This document shows positions 1-9,613 of a stretch of DNA of 41,510 nt, one piece after another. Made by a program: the position numbers and the translations under genes. Position 1 is the stretch's first letter. Every line of letters starts with the position of its first letter. The notes under the pieces were generated by a model, which searched no databases, was not told the origin of the DNA, and worked only from the letters and a program-made list of their open reading frames with translations. The DNA lies in the NCBI GenBank assembly GCA_024224815.1, contig JAAENC010000505.1, positions 1-41,510 of the forward strand. Direction: 5' to 3'. This DNA comes from Chloroflexota bacterium. GTDB lineage: Bacteria > Chloroflexota > Anaerolineae > Anaerolineales > Villigracilaceae.

Positions 1-141
1 CCGCAACCATTATCTTATTGTCCGCCCCATTGGAGCGTAGAACAATGAACGAACACGCACAACTATTAATTCATTCGCCATACTTCCCCGGTGGTATATC
101 CGGAGACATGAATCAAGCAAAACTAAGACAGTATGCTGACG
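1..141. repeat. Terminal direct repeat, left copy
   Basis: These 141 bases are identical to the last 141 bases of the window (41370-41510). The repeat lies inside the protease gene and the reading frame continues across the join. This is what an assembler leaves when a circular or circularly permuted molecule is cut open with an overlap of one k-mer. It is therefore probably an assembly overlap and not a biological terminal repeat. Confidence 0.95.
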
Positions 142-884
142 CGTTGGATAACGAGAAAAACAAAATGATCGACTTATATGTAGAGCGCACAGGGAAAGAC
201 CGCATCGCACTTGAAGCACAAATGAATCTTGATGATTGGTTCGGTGGCGATAAAGCCGTTGAGCTTGGTTTTGTTTCTCACGTTATCCAGCCAGCATCTG
301 CCGTTAAGAAGGAAGTGCCAATTATTAACAATAAAAATCAAGAGAACATGAAAGAGAAAGAAAAACCATCAATTGCAGCAGCCTTTAGACAGTTGGGTGT
401 TGCTCTCGGTGTAGTTAATGACGAACCGCAAGCCGTTGACATGGTTATCACTACCGTTACAGGAGTTGAACTAACCGTTGAGCGAGAAGAAGGCGACATT
501 CAAGTAGGCGACCAAGCAAGCCCAGACGGTGAGTTTGTTTTGGAGGACGGCAGACAGGTCACAGTTGAAAACGGTGTAATCACAGAGATTAAAGAAGAAG
601 TTACGAACCCCGACATGAACGCCTTGCAGGCAGAGAACGAACAATTGAAAGCCGAGATCGCTACATTGAAAGCTGGAGCAAAGACAGAGGACGACAACAA
701 AGTTCTTGCAGCCGTTGCAAAAATTGGAGGTCTTGAAGCTTTGTCGAAAATCCAAAGTACATACACTCCGGCAAGACGAACGGAAAAGTTTGAGCCAAAG
801 AAAAATGAGCCTGTAAGCATGATCGAAAAGAAGCTTGCTGAAGCCAGAGAGAGAAACAAAAACAAGTACGGTAACAGAAAATAA
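1..884 (+). CDS. ClpP-like prohead protease with scaffold-like C-terminus (3' part)
   Basis: This is the 3' part of a gene that starts at 41114 and crosses the circle join; codons here begin at base 3. Joined, the protein is 379 aa. The first half is a ClpP-fold serine protease: the GQCASSAT motif holds the likely nucleophile Ser85 and LLIHSPY the likely His110, both counted in the joined protein. After about residue 185 comes a different region: a beta-rich stretch (DGRQVTVENGVITEI), then a coiled coil (LQAENEQLKAEIATLKA) and a basic tail. By analogy with protease-scaffold fusions, the tail probably scaffolds capsid assembly and is cleaved during maturation. The major capsid gene follows 9 bp later. 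An in-frame ATG at 349 could give a separate scaffold product, but this is not shown. Confidence 0.85.
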   Translation, partial: ATIILLSAPLERRTMNEHAQLLIHSPYFPGGISGDMNQAKLRQYADALDNEKNKMIDLYVERTGKDRIALEAQMNLDDWFGGDKAVELGFVSHVIQPASAVKKEVPIINNKNQENMKEKEKPSIAAAFRQLGVALGVVNDEPQAVDMVITTVTGVELTVEREEGDIQVGDQASPDGEFVLEDGRQVTVENGVITEIKEEVTNPDMNALQAENEQLKAEIATLKAGAKTEDDNKVLAAVAKIGGLEALSKIQSTYTPARRTEKFEPKKNEPVSMIEKKLAEARERNKNKYGNRK

Positions 885-893
885 GGTAAAAAG

Positions 894-1961
894 ATGAACT
901 ATCAAGACTTTAAACAATTAACTCCCGATAACGGGGCGATCAAGAATCTAAAAGACCTCTTGGTCATGACTAACTTCATGGATGAGAAGTTAGAGGACTT
1001 TTTCACACTTCGTCAGTCGGTACAAAACGGTGATAAATTAGGGTGGACGGGCGAGATGTCAGACATTGGTTGGGCTGGAGCTGGATGTGACCCCACCTAT
1101 AAGAAAGCAACCATTTCGGCTGCTGAAAAAACATGGGAGATCGGCAAATGGCAAATTCCTTTGAAGTGGTGTTATGATGAACTCGAAGGTACTATCGCTG
1201 AATATTGCCTGAAAACAGGCACAGAGATCGCAGACCTTTCGTCTACTGAGTATATGGACAACATTGTATATCCGGCATTGGACGAAGCTATTCGCAAAAT
1301 GTTCTGGCGTTTCGTTTGGTTCGGTGACAAAGATGCAAAACTCGCATCCGCATCGGGAAGCATCACCGCTGGTGTAGATGTTGAGCTGTTCAAGACATGT
1401 AACGGATTCTTCAAGCAACTGTTTGCCATCGGTGCAGCTAACGCATCTCAAAAGACAACCGTTGCAGCCAACAGCGAAGCAACAACCGCATTGCAGAAAA
1501 GCAAAATCCGCGAAGCTGGCGTAGCTATCGGTATTTTCCAAAACATGTTTGGCAACGCAGACCCTCGTATCGCATCAATGGATGGCGCAGGAGTATTCTG
1601 TACTAAGTCTCTTGCAGATGCTCTTACAAGAGACCTTGCAAGAGAGTACAAACTTATCCTCACATGGGAGCAAGTATTCAAAGGATTGGATGTAACAGAG
1701 TATGACGGTCACAAGATTTACCGAGTTTCAATCTGGGATAGATTCATCGAGAAGTACCAGAACAACGGAGCTACATTAAATCTTCCTCACCGTGCCGTGT
1801 TTGGTTCGCCTTCTCAACTGTTGGTTGGTACTCCAGCTAACGACATTGTGTCCAACTTGGATATTTGGTTTGAGAAGAAAGACCGCGTAAACTACGTTTA
1901 TGCTTCCGGAAAGCTCGGCTGTTTGATCGGAGAAGATAACCTATTCCAATTAGCTTACTAA
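894..1961 (+). CDS. Major capsid protein
   Basis: A 355-aa protein directly after the protease-scaffold gene, the usual place for the major capsid protein. It is mixed alpha/beta, has no signal peptide or membrane segment, and has the size of an HK97-fold shell protein without a long delta domain. Scaffolding is probably supplied by the C-terminus of the upstream gene. The C-terminal half (DIVSNLDIWFEKKDRVNYVYASGKLGCLIG) resembles the capsid proteins of Bacteroidales siphophages. The identification rests on position, size and family resemblance; no single motif proves it. Confidence 0.75.
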   Translation: MNYQDFKQLTPDNGAIKNLKDLLVMTNFMDEKLEDFFTLRQSVQNGDKLGWTGEMSDIGWAGAGCDPTYKKATISAAEKTWEIGKWQIPLKWCYDELEGTIAEYCLKTGTEIADLSSTEYMDNIVYPALDEAIRKMFWRFVWFGDKDAKLASASGSITAGVDVELFKTCNGFFKQLFAIGAANASQKTTVAANSEATTALQKSKIREAGVAIGIFQNMFGNADPRIASMDGAGVFCTKSLADALTRDLAREYKLILTWEQVFKGLDVTEYDGHKIYRVSIWDRFIEKYQNNGATLNLPHRAVFGSPSQLLVGTPANDIVSNLDIWFEKKDRVNYVYASGKLGCLIGEDNLFQLAY

Positions 1962-1976
1962 AAGAAAGGGAAAACT

Positions 1977-2585
1977 ATGGCTTTATGTGATGATTTAATT
2001 AAAAGAGACGTAGTTCCTTCATGTTCCGACCCCGTTATTGAGGGGTTGGAGCAAGAAGGGGTTATCATGAACCGCGCGGATGTTGATTTTGCGGCTACCG
2101 TGTTTAACACTACGCGAAAGAATGTAGTTGAAACTCTTGCTTTGAAAAAAGGCAAAAAAGGGTTTAAGGTTGTTGTACCTGGTAAAACTCCTTTTACAGG
2201 AACAGCTACCACAATGGCTGCGGGAACTTATCGCAACACGTTTACCAATACAGTATCAATCGTTATCCTCGCCAACGACCCAGATGTGTGTCAAGATGTA
2301 ATTGACGGATTGGCAAATGGTACGTACGTGTTGGTGTTGGAGAACAAGTACAAAGGAATGCAGCGCGAAACCACACCGGGCGATGCGGCTTTCCAAATCT
2401 ACGGGTTCTACCAAGGCTGCACGGCAACAGCCATCGAGAACAACAAGTACAGCGAAGATACCGTAGGCGGATGGATGGTTACCTTAGAGGAAGCCAAATC
2501 TCCTAAGTCTGCCGTATTCTTGTTTAAGACAAGCTACGAAGCTACAAAAGCACTTGTGGGAACTTTAACCAGTCCGGCATTGTGA
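1977..2585 (+). CDS. Virion structural protein next to the capsid gene
   Basis: A 202-aa beta-rich protein 15 bp after the capsid gene, with no membrane segment. It is probably made in quantity with the capsid, so a head-decoration protein or a tail-tube protein are both possible; no separate major tail protein is obvious elsewhere in the window. The C-terminal part (GGWMVTLEEAKSPKSAVFLF) looks like a folded beta domain. The stop overlaps the GTG start of the next gene by one GTGA unit, which suggests translational coupling. Confidence 0.55.
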   Translation: MALCDDLIKRDVVPSCSDPVIEGLEQEGVIMNRADVDFAATVFNTTRKNVVETLALKKGKKGFKVVVPGKTPFTGTATTMAAGTYRNTFTNTVSIVILANDPDVCQDVIDGLANGTYVLVLENKYKGMQRETTPGDAAFQIYGFYQGCTATAIENNKYSEDTVGGWMVTLEEAKSPKSAVFLFKTSYEATKALVGTLTSPAL

Positions 2586-3019
2586 AAGTAGTAGATGCTA
2601 TACAGAAATTAGAAGAGTTGAGAGGGTGTAAAGTCCTCTCTGCTTCTAATATGCAAGACGTAGAGCAACTTTACAAAGAAGTACTTGACAAAGAGTTTGT
2701 TAAAACATCGTGCAGAGATTGTTATAATGATGCTATCATTGAAATGATGCTGTACATTAAAAAATACGAAAAAATGAAAGAGAAATGCAACTACGCTTTG
2801 AAAAATGGCGTGCTTCTGCAACTTAAGTTTGGAAGCGATGAATTTTACACGAATGCAAATCTGACGGATGAAGTAGCGAGAAAGTACTTGACCGATCATC
2901 CAGATGATGCAAACCTTTTCTCGAAAATCCCCGAAGATCACTATGCGCCAAATCCGAAAACTCGAATGGCAGAGCAAGTGAAACCATCCGAAGAGATTAT
3001 CACAGAAGAAAAACAATAA
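2582..3019 (+). CDS. Hypothetical protein in head operon
   Basis: A 145-aa hydrophilic, mostly helical protein starting with GTG in a GTGA overlap with the preceding gene. It has a few cysteines in the first half (SCRDCYND) but no full zinc site, and ends in an acidic tail. It lies between a structural gene and the portal-like gene, so a role in head assembly is likely by position only. I do not recognise the family. Confidence 0.6.
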   Translation: MKVVDAIQKLEELRGCKVLSASNMQDVEQLYKEVLDKEFVKTSCRDCYNDAIIEMMLYIKKYEKMKEKCNYALKNGVLLQLKFGSDEFYTNANLTDEVARKYLTDHPDDANLFSKIPEDHYAPNPKTRMAEQVKPSEEIITEEKQ

Positions 3020-3031
3020 AACAACAGTATC

Positions 3032-4207
3032 ATGCAAGTTAAAGAACTCAAAAAGAAAGCGAAGCAGCGTATCGATATAAGCTATCTACGGCAACTAAAC
3101 ATTCAAGGGTATGGAGATGACAACCTTTACCCTCAAAACCTTCATAACATCATCGCTGCAAGTTCAACAGGTAGTGAGTGCAACGAGAGGTACGCCAACT
3201 TCATTGAGGGCAATGGCTTTCTTGATACTGTATTTTCAAAGGTCGAAGTAAACAGGAGGGGCGATACCATTGACGATATTCACGCTCTTGTTTGCTCCGA
3301 TGTAGCCGAATACGATGGGTTGGCGATACACATCAACTACAATATGCTCGGTGAGATTGTGGAAATGAACCACATTCCTTTCGAAAACTGCCGATTGCTT
3401 GAAGAAGATAGCTTCGGACATGTAGGTCAGATCGCAATTCACCCAGATTGGACAGGTAAAAAGACAAGGGGAGGCACAGTTGTTAAGGTAAATAAGGAAA
3501 CAGTTGACTTTATAGACGTCTTTAGCCCTATAAAATCGGTTGTTTTAGCTCAAATCGAAGCTGCCGGAGGTATTGATAACTACAAAGGTCAAGTTTTATA
3601 CGTGTCCGGTGCTGGAAGAAACGCATATCCTCGCCCAAAAGCAGACCGTGTTGTTACAGAAATGAGCACGGATGAAGGGCTTTCCAATGTAAAATACAGG
3701 AATGTACGGTGTAATTTCCTTCCTGCTGGTATGATTGTAACCAAAAAAGGTCAAAGAGTGAACGATGGCGAGGAAGATTCTGACGATGATGAAGATTTCG
3801 GCTTCTCAGACACCATACAAAGTCTACAAGGAGACACGAACGCAGGTAAGATTCTTGAAGTAACCATCGAAAACGATGAGGAAAAGCCCGAATTCGTCGA
3901 ACTCAAAACATCCAACTACGATAAAACATTCACTGTAACCGAAGCGAGCACAATAGAACACATCTATTCGGCTTTCGGTCAAGAACCTTGGTACTGCATC
4001 CGCATCGGAAAGGTAGGATTTAGCGGTGATATCTTAGAAGATGCATTTGAGTACTACAACTCCATCGTCAGCAAGCAGCAGCGAATGATTGAGCGATCTT
4101 TCACCAAGCTGTTTGAGTTTTGGCATGAGCCAGTAAACTTGTCCGGCAATTACAGCGTCGAACCATTAAAATACATACGAAATGCAACCACTCCTAATAA
4201 CGGCTAA
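3032..4207 (+). CDS. Portal-like protein
   Basis: A 391-aa protein with features of the portal family used by Bacteroidales phages: an N-terminal segment naming a binding surface (YGDDNLYPQNLHNII), a middle alpha/beta part (DGLAIHINYNMLGEI, PFENCRLL) and a helical C-terminal part (EDAFEYYNSIVSKQQRMIERSF) like the portal stem and wing helices. An acidic insertion (EEDSDDDEDF) sits near residue 250. The portal would be the dodecameric ring at the head vertex through which terminase pumps DNA. Its place after the capsid gene, and far from terminase, is unusual. Its end overlaps the next gene by 26 bp. Confidence 0.65.
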   Translation: MQVKELKKKAKQRIDISYLRQLNIQGYGDDNLYPQNLHNIIAASSTGSECNERYANFIEGNGFLDTVFSKVEVNRRGDTIDDIHALVCSDVAEYDGLAIHINYNMLGEIVEMNHIPFENCRLLEEDSFGHVGQIAIHPDWTGKKTRGGTVVKVNKETVDFIDVFSPIKSVVLAQIEAAGGIDNYKGQVLYVSGAGRNAYPRPKADRVVTEMSTDEGLSNVKYRNVRCNFLPAGMIVTKKGQRVNDGEEDSDDDEDFGFSDTIQSLQGDTNAGKILEVTIENDEEKPEFVELKTSNYDKTFTVTEASTIEHIYSAFGQEPWYCIRIGKVGFSGDILEDAFEYYNSIVSKQQRMIERSFTKLFEFWHEPVNLSGNYSVEPLKYIRNATTPNNG

Positions 4208-4694
4208 CGAAGTTCAAACCCTATCACGTGGTATGTCTACCCAAATGGACGAAAAAAAGATTCTTGTCTACGTGAGAGAGTCCGAAGATATAGACATCAA
4301 GAGCGCACTCGGTGACGGCTTGTTTCTCGACTTAAAAACAAGCCCATCCAACTATTTCGATCTACTTAATGGTGGAGAGTATGACTACTGCGGAAGCAAA
4401 CGCACGTTTGTAGGAATAAAAAAGGCATTAGCGTACTACTCTTTTGCCCGTATCATGAAAAACGGTGATTACAATGTGACGCGCTTTGGCACTACAGTAA
4501 AGGATTCGGAATACTCTTCAAGTGCAGCATACAAAGAAAAGGTTTCCGCCTACAACGATGCATTCTCGATTGCTGACAGCTATTTAAAGGAGTGCGTCAG
4601 GTATCTTAACGACAACAAAGATAAGTTTCCCTTATACAAAGGGAAGGGAGGTTTAAAGGCAAACAGAACGGTATATAAAATAATCGGAGAATGA
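4182..4694 (+). CDS. Head-tail connector-like protein
   Basis: A 170-aa mostly helical protein right after the portal-like gene, overlapping it by 26 bp. Size, position and pattern (DIKSALGDGLFLDL near the start, GIKKALAYYSFARIM in the middle, then a helical hairpin) fit head-completion proteins that dock on the portal in siphophages and podophages. The C-terminus ends at an ATGA overlap with the next gene. The connector role is inferred from context and size. Confidence 0.55.
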   Translation: MQPLLITANEVQTLSRGMSTQMDEKKILVYVRESEDIDIKSALGDGLFLDLKTSPSNYFDLLNGGEYDYCGSKRTFVGIKKALAYYSFARIMKNGDYNVTRFGTTVKDSEYSSSAAYKEKVSAYNDAFSIADSYLKECVRYLNDNKDKFPLYKGKGGLKANRTVYKIIGE

Positions 4695-5614
4695 GCGATA
4701 CAATAGACGATTTAAGATTACTATCCAAACAAGTGCGCAACGCATCCGGACAAGGAGAGAATACAGCTGAAAGGGTCGGTAGGGTTATGGAGGGGACTCT
4801 TGAGCTTATCGACACATCAAAGCCAGATCTATCGAAAGACATCCGCGTCAACTCCCCCAAGACCGGGCACATCGAAACCGGGAACACCTTAAAGAAAGGT
4901 CTTACCTACGAGCAGATATTTAGAACGATGCTTTACAAGCCCGAACCTGCGACATTTTTAGGGAAAATATCCACAGCCAATGACGTAGAGATAGGTTCAG
5001 CCAAAGGAACTCTCACTTATATTGCCAATCAGAAAGACAACGGGGCCTTACTTGAAGGGCACTACATGAACGATGATAACGTAAAGACATTGCTCGTGTT
5101 CTCTGATCCAGATGATAAAGGAGATATGACCGCCACACGTGTACTAACGGGCTTCATGGAGAAGAACGAAACCTACAAGGCATTTGCCGACTTCGAAGCC
5201 AACGAAACCGATAACCTTCCTACCTTGTCTCTGGCCTCTACGATCAGCGTCAACGCTCGTAGAAAACGGTTTGCCGGCACAGCCAATGCGATACCTACCG
5301 ATTCGGCTTCTGTTCGTTCGCTACCGAGTTCGGGGTTCATGCTTTCAACTTCTTTCAGATTCTCTGTTCAGCGCGGAGTGAAGCGTATCATCTTCTGCTT
5401 CCCTGCCGAATACACGTTAACGAAATTAGTCTACGACGGTGTAATAAGTGGTATCGTCATACCAATGGGACAAATCAAGGTATCAACCATCAACGAGGTA
5501 AACGGAGACAATAATAAGTTACCTATCCCTTACACCTGTTGTGCGATAGTGAACGACATAGAGAGCCTACAAGATGCAACGGATAACTACACAGTAAATT
5601 TAATTAAGTCATGA
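4691..5614 (+). CDS. Tail or fibre-associated structural protein
   Basis: A 307-aa protein coupled by ATGA overlaps to the genes on both sides. The N-terminus (LLSKQVRNASGQGENTAERVG) is a pattern often found at the start of Bacteroidales phage fibre and appendage proteins, probably an attachment helix. The rest is beta-rich. Directly followed by the long fibre gene, it is likely part of the host-recognition apparatus, such as a baseplate or fibre adaptor. The exact role is not known. Confidence 0.55.
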   Translation: MSDTIDDLRLLSKQVRNASGQGENTAERVGRVMEGTLELIDTSKPDLSKDIRVNSPKTGHIETGNTLKKGLTYEQIFRTMLYKPEPATFLGKISTANDVEIGSAKGTLTYIANQKDNGALLEGHYMNDDNVKTLLVFSDPDDKGDMTATRVLTGFMEKNETYKAFADFEANETDNLPTLSLASTISVNARRKRFAGTANAIPTDSASVRSLPSSGFMLSTSFRFSVQRGVKRIIFCFPAEYTLTKLVYDGVISGIVIPMGQIKVSTINEVNGDNNKLPIPYTCCAIVNDIESLQDATDNYTVNLIKS

Positions 5615-8600
5615 GCGATGTAATAATATACCAAGGTGCGGCAATTCCTTTTTCGTTTTCTCGACAGAACGGGCAACCTCTTGATGTAACCTCAGTGATG
5701 CGTACGCTCGCTGACATTACCACGTATGCAGCCAACACCGAGAAGAAGTACGTACCATACGAGGGGCAAACGATTGCCTGCCTTGAAGATAAGATGCTAT
5801 ACATACTCGAACAGAAAAACGGGGTGTTAGTACCTAAATTGTCGGGCGGTGTCAAGTTAATCAAGAAAGACGATAATGTAGAGCTAACCGACGATGCTGC
5901 TTTGTCTGCCTTGCGTAGTGTTAAGGAGATAGAAGATCGTGCTATCAGTCGAACCAAGCGTGATACAGCTGCCGAGGTGATTGAATTTGCGAAGGGTTTG
6001 ACGGCAGCCGGCGGAAAGACCACGGTAAGCGGAGACGGTAAAATAACAACTCTCAACCTGCTTGTTCAGGCACTCGCTGAGATATACGATCTGAACGTTT
6101 CGCACGTGGCTACCATGATGCGCACGATTATCAAAGATTACGTAAGCTCCGAAGCGTTCACTCCCGGCTTAACTGGCGAAGGCTTCAAGATTTCAAAGGC
6201 TCTCAACGGTGATTGGAACTTAGAAATAGACAACATCGTAGTGCGCAAGGTAATGACGACCTTCGAGATGATTATTTCGAAGGTACGTTCGGTTAACGGT
6301 GGTTTGGTGATATCTCCCGCCAACGGCCGCATTAAGTCCGTAGCCGAAACAACGGGCTCACCTGTCTACTACGTGATCGGCATTGAGGGCGATATGCAGT
6401 TCGTCGTTGACGACTTTGTTCGTTGTCAAGTATTCAACGGTGGTCAAGCAAAATACTACTGGGTTCGTGTATCATCGATTAGCGGTAATTCTATTCTTGT
6501 GCTCAAATCAGAGTTCACGAACGGAGCCGTGCCTGCAGTTGGTGACGACTTGGTACAGATGGGCAACGCAACGAATAAAGCCCGTCAAGGCTTAATCTAC
6601 TTAACCGCTTCGGAGGATGGCAAGCCGCGTATCTCTGTGATGGATGGGGTAAACTCAACGAGCTTGGTCGGAAAGAATAAAGCAATTTTAGGATGCTTAG
6701 ACGGTATTACCGACACCGATTTTCCTGCTGACTTCCAGCCGAGTGGTTACGGTCTGTATGCGATGAATGTATTTTTGAAGGGTATATTCGTGCTTCGTAA
6801 CGGTAAGAGCGTAGAGGGCGAAATCGAAGCGGCACAGAACGCAGCATCGGTCGCACAAGCAAAAGCCGATACGGTAACGCGATTATTTCAAGAGTTCACG
6901 GTAGCGGGTGGGCTGTTTGAAAGCAAGATTACCGAGACAAAGACGTATGCGGATGCCAAGGCAAAGGAAGCAAAGGACGCTGCCAACGCTTATGCGGATG
7001 GAAAGGTAGACGGCTTGCAAATAGGCGGGCGGAATCTCTTGTTGAATAAATATATTATCGGTAGGAATGTTTCACTTATTAATAATGGTGTAGAGATATC
7101 ATTCTCGAATCAAATTGACACATACTTTAATGTTGCTCGAGCGGAAATAGCATCAAAATACGAAGGAGAAACAGTAACATTGTCCTTTCAAGTATCTGGA
7201 TTATTAGAGAGTGATGATGTTTCTTTCTATTTTTTGGAGAACCAAAGCTTGAATCTTAAACTTAAAAACGGGTTAAATAGCATAATAATTAAATCCTATC
7301 CGCATGATCCAAATTCTTGGCTATTTGATGATCGAAGAAGAATATCCACTCAGAAAATACAGATAACATACGTAAAACTCGAACTCGGCAACAAGCCAAC
7401 CGACTGGACACCCGCCCCCGAAGATGTAACCGCAGACGCACAAGCCAAAGCGGACGCAGCCCAAGCCGCAGCCGAAGCGGTCGCAATCGCAAAGGCTGAA
7501 CTCGCTAAAACCGAAGCAAGTGCATACGCTGATGGTATCGTCACAGCCGAAGAACAGCGCGCCATTGCGGACGCACAGGCGAAGTTAGCCGAGGCGAAAC
7601 TTGACGCACAGAATAAAGCAGATGCGGCTAAGCAGGCGGCAATCAATGATGCGGCAGGTAAATATCCAACAAAAACGGAAGTATCTACAAGCATCACACA
7701 ATTAAGCAATAGTATCTCTCTTAAAGTCTCCCAAAATGATTTTAACGCTCTTGGTCAGCGTGTCGGTTCGGCAGAGTCGGCAATATTACAACAAGCCGAT
7801 CAAATCAGACTCAAAGCCTCTAAATCCGATCTAAACACATTGAGCGGAAGAGTAACCAGTACCGAAGCAGAACTACGCGTGCATGCTACCGAAATAGGTC
7901 TGAAGGTTACAGCTGGAGACGTATCGGCAGGAATGACAATCACAGCGAATAAGATAACGCTTTTCGGCAAAGAATTTGACCTCACAGGGAAGATTACCTT
8001 TAGCTCAATGGCATCCGATGCACAAGGAAAGATTAACGACGCACAGAACGCGGCCAATGCCGCAGGTGCAGCAGCAGGAACGGCACAGAATACCGCTAAC
8101 AAAGCTATAACGGACGCTGCCAACGCTCAGTTATCTGCTACATCTGCCAATGCAGCGATAACAAACCTAACCAATTCATTAGGTGGTTTAGCGTATAGCG
8201 ATCTTGTGGGTCTCGCTAAGTTAGATACTACCATTATCGAGGGTGGGTATATCAAAACAAATCTAATCAACGCAACTGCAATCGTTACAAGCGTACTTGC
8301 CGCTACCAATGTGACAGCTACGAACCTAACAGTAACGGGTAATTCTAAAGTTGGCGGTTGGACTGCATCGAATAACAGCTTAACTTGTAATGATACGGAT
8401 TCCGCTTCGTTAAGGATTGAGATTGACGGGTATCGATTTTTAAGGATAAATGGAGAAATAGATACTTTTATGTCGATTAGAAACGACAACAGCAATTGCC
8501 TTCGTTTAAGCACAACAGGTTCTAAAGCAATAGGACTTTCTATCTCAGCACAAAATGAAGGTATGGCAATCAAAAGTGCCGGTGGACATCAATTCATGCA

Positions 8601-8976
8601 GCGACCGAGTGAGGTTTGGAACGCGCCCGGGGTTTTATGGTGTGGGCAGTATAGTTGTTCAAACTGGAATCCTGCCCTTGTTAGATCGTGGGGTGATGGG
8701 TTGGGGCTAGACGCCTCCGGTCGTAGAATGATTCCGACTATCTCACGGTCAAAGAGCGGATGTTACACAATAACGCACAACCTTGGTCATGTGGATTACT
8801 TTGTTCATGCGATTGGCAATGCTCAGATTCGCGATAGTTGGAACTGGTATAATACTACGGTTGGTTTCTTTAACCATTCTGCCAACTCTTTTGCATTGCA
8901 ATTTAAAGATGATGGCGGTGGCGAGAAAGACCCGGCAGAATTTCAAGTAATGATATTTGGTCGAAATAAGTTTTAA
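5611..8976 (+). CDS. Long tail fibre / receptor-binding protein
   Basis: A 1,121-aa modular protein. Residues 1-180 form an N-terminal attachment part. Residues about 180-400 are a beta-rich tail-protein part (GRIKSVAETTGSPVYYVIGI). Alanine-rich coiled coils follow (around 410-465, 605-700 and 805-850). A separate beta module near 468-600 begins GGRNLLLN and ends PTDWTPAPED, like the carbohydrate-binding-type modules inserted in fibres of Gram-positive phages. The C-terminus (NNSLTCNDTDSASLRIEI onward) resembles a fibre tip. It most likely binds a surface glycan or outer-membrane receptor. The inserted module is more AT-rich than its surroundings, a sign of exchange. Confidence 0.8.
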   Translation: MSDVIIYQGAAIPFSFSRQNGQPLDVTSVMRTLADITTYAANTEKKYVPYEGQTIACLEDKMLYILEQKNGVLVPKLSGGVKLIKKDDNVELTDDAALSALRSVKEIEDRAISRTKRDTAAEVIEFAKGLTAAGGKTTVSGDGKITTLNLLVQALAEIYDLNVSHVATMMRTIIKDYVSSEAFTPGLTGEGFKISKALNGDWNLEIDNIVVRKVMTTFEMIISKVRSVNGGLVISPANGRIKSVAETTGSPVYYVIGIEGDMQFVVDDFVRCQVFNGGQAKYYWVRVSSISGNSILVLKSEFTNGAVPAVGDDLVQMGNATNKARQGLIYLTASEDGKPRISVMDGVNSTSLVGKNKAILGCLDGITDTDFPADFQPSGYGLYAMNVFLKGIFVLRNGKSVEGEIEAAQNAASVAQAKADTVTRLFQEFTVAGGLFESKITETKTYADAKAKEAKDAANAYADGKVDGLQIGGRNLLLNKYIIGRNVSLINNGVEISFSNQIDTYFNVARAEIASKYEGETVTLSFQVSGLLESDDVSFYFLENQSLNLKLKNGLNSIIIKSYPHDPNSWLFDDRRRISTQKIQITYVKLELGNKPTDWTPAPEDVTADAQAKADAAQAAAEAVAIAKAELAKTEASAYADGIVTAEEQRAIADAQAKLAEAKLDAQNKADAAKQAAINDAAGKYPTKTEVSTSITQLSNSISLKVSQNDFNALGQRVGSAESAILQQADQIRLKASKSDLNTLSGRVTSTEAELRVHATEIGLKVTAGDVSAGMTITANKITLFGKEFDLTGKITFSSMASDAQGKINDAQNAANAAGAAAGTAQNTANKAITDAANAQLSATSANAAITNLTNSLGGLAYSDLVGLAKLDTTIIEGGYIKTNLINATAIVTSVLAATNVTATNLTVTGNSKVGGWTASNNSLTCNDTDSASLRIEIDGYRFLRINGEIDTFMSIRNDNSNCLRLSTTGSKAIGLSISAQNEGMAIKSAGGHQFMQRPSEVWNAPGVLWCGQYSCSNWNPALVRSWGDGLGLDASGRRMIPTISRSKSGCYTITHNLGHVDYFVHAIGNAQIRDSWNWYNTTVGFFNHSANSFALQFKDDGGGEKDPAEFQVMIFGRNKF

Positions 8977-8994
8977 CAATAAAATAACAAAACA

Positions 8995-9276
8995 ATGAAA
9001 ATTGACTTTAGAAAAATCAAAGTAACAGCAATTGATCGCACTACTAAGGAGTTCGATCTATCACAAGAGTTGGCTAACGACATCTACAATAACACGCAAG
9101 ACGTCGGAGAGTTGGAAATCTCTCGTGATCTCTTTACAGAGGGAGAAATCGAAGTAGACGCAGCAAAGGCTGTCGTACTAAACAAGTACATTAGAAAGGA
9201 CTTTAAGGCATTTATCGCAGAAGCGGTTTGCCCTATCCTAGACAATATCATCAATAAAAATCAAACATCATGTTAG
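8995..9276 (+). CDS. Hypothetical small protein after tail fibre
   Basis: A 93-aa soluble protein 18 bp after the fibre gene. The start has an alternating strand pattern (KIDFRKIKVTAIDRTTKEF) followed by helices. Fibre chaperones and small appendage proteins often sit here, so a fibre-assembly role is possible, but no family is recognised. It overlaps the next gene by 7 bp. Confidence 0.6.
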   Translation: MKIDFRKIKVTAIDRTTKEFDLSQELANDIYNNTQDVGELEISRDLFTEGEIEVDAAKAVVLNKYIRKDFKAFIAEAVCPILDNIINKNQTSC

Positions 9277-9602
9277 TAGAAACATCAAGAACCACAGAGG
9301 TAAGAGGCGAAGTAATCACAGATGGCTACGCTTATGGAGTAACTTACAAATTAAACGGCAATGAGCTTGTAAAGCTGCATTGCGATGTGAATAAAAAGGT
9401 ATCGGAAGAGGTTGAGACGCCAGAAGGTAAACAGACAGTTGAGAGTCGGAAGTCCGTGGGTATCATGTTCCGCGAATCGGGCAACAAGCAGATCAGCCTG
9501 CAAGAGGGCGAAGAGATTGCACCGCACGTCGTAGTGTTTGAGCAGATTCTTTCCGATGTCGCAGCGTTGTTGGCACCTGCACCAGTTAAGGCAACCGAGT
9601 AA
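9270..9602 (+). CDS. Hypothetical small protein
   Basis: A 110-aa soluble protein that overlaps the end of the previous gene. It is strand-rich (VTYKLNGNELVKLHCDV) with a short helical C-terminus ending in a proline/alanine tail. It is part of the fibre-to-lysis gene string in Bacteroidales phages. No function is assigned. Confidence 0.6.
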   Translation: MLVETSRTTEVRGEVITDGYAYGVTYKLNGNELVKLHCDVNKKVSEEVETPEGKQTVESRKSVGIMFRESGNKQISLQEGEEIAPHVVVFEQILSDVAALLAPAPVKATE

Positions 9603-9613
9603 AATCAAGCCCT

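Noticed and set aside
1-141. Biological terminal redundancy
   Set aside because: The repeat falls inside the protease gene, has a length typical of assembler k-mer overlap, and is far from the terminase genes; a circular assembly explains it better.
471-917. Long minus-strand frames under the protease, capsid and fibre genes
   Set aside because: They are shadows of strongly coding plus-strand genes and show no start context or family resemblance.
5611-8976. Diversity-generating retroelement acting on the fibre gene
   Set aside because: No reverse transcriptase and no template-repeat copy of the fibre end was found in the window.
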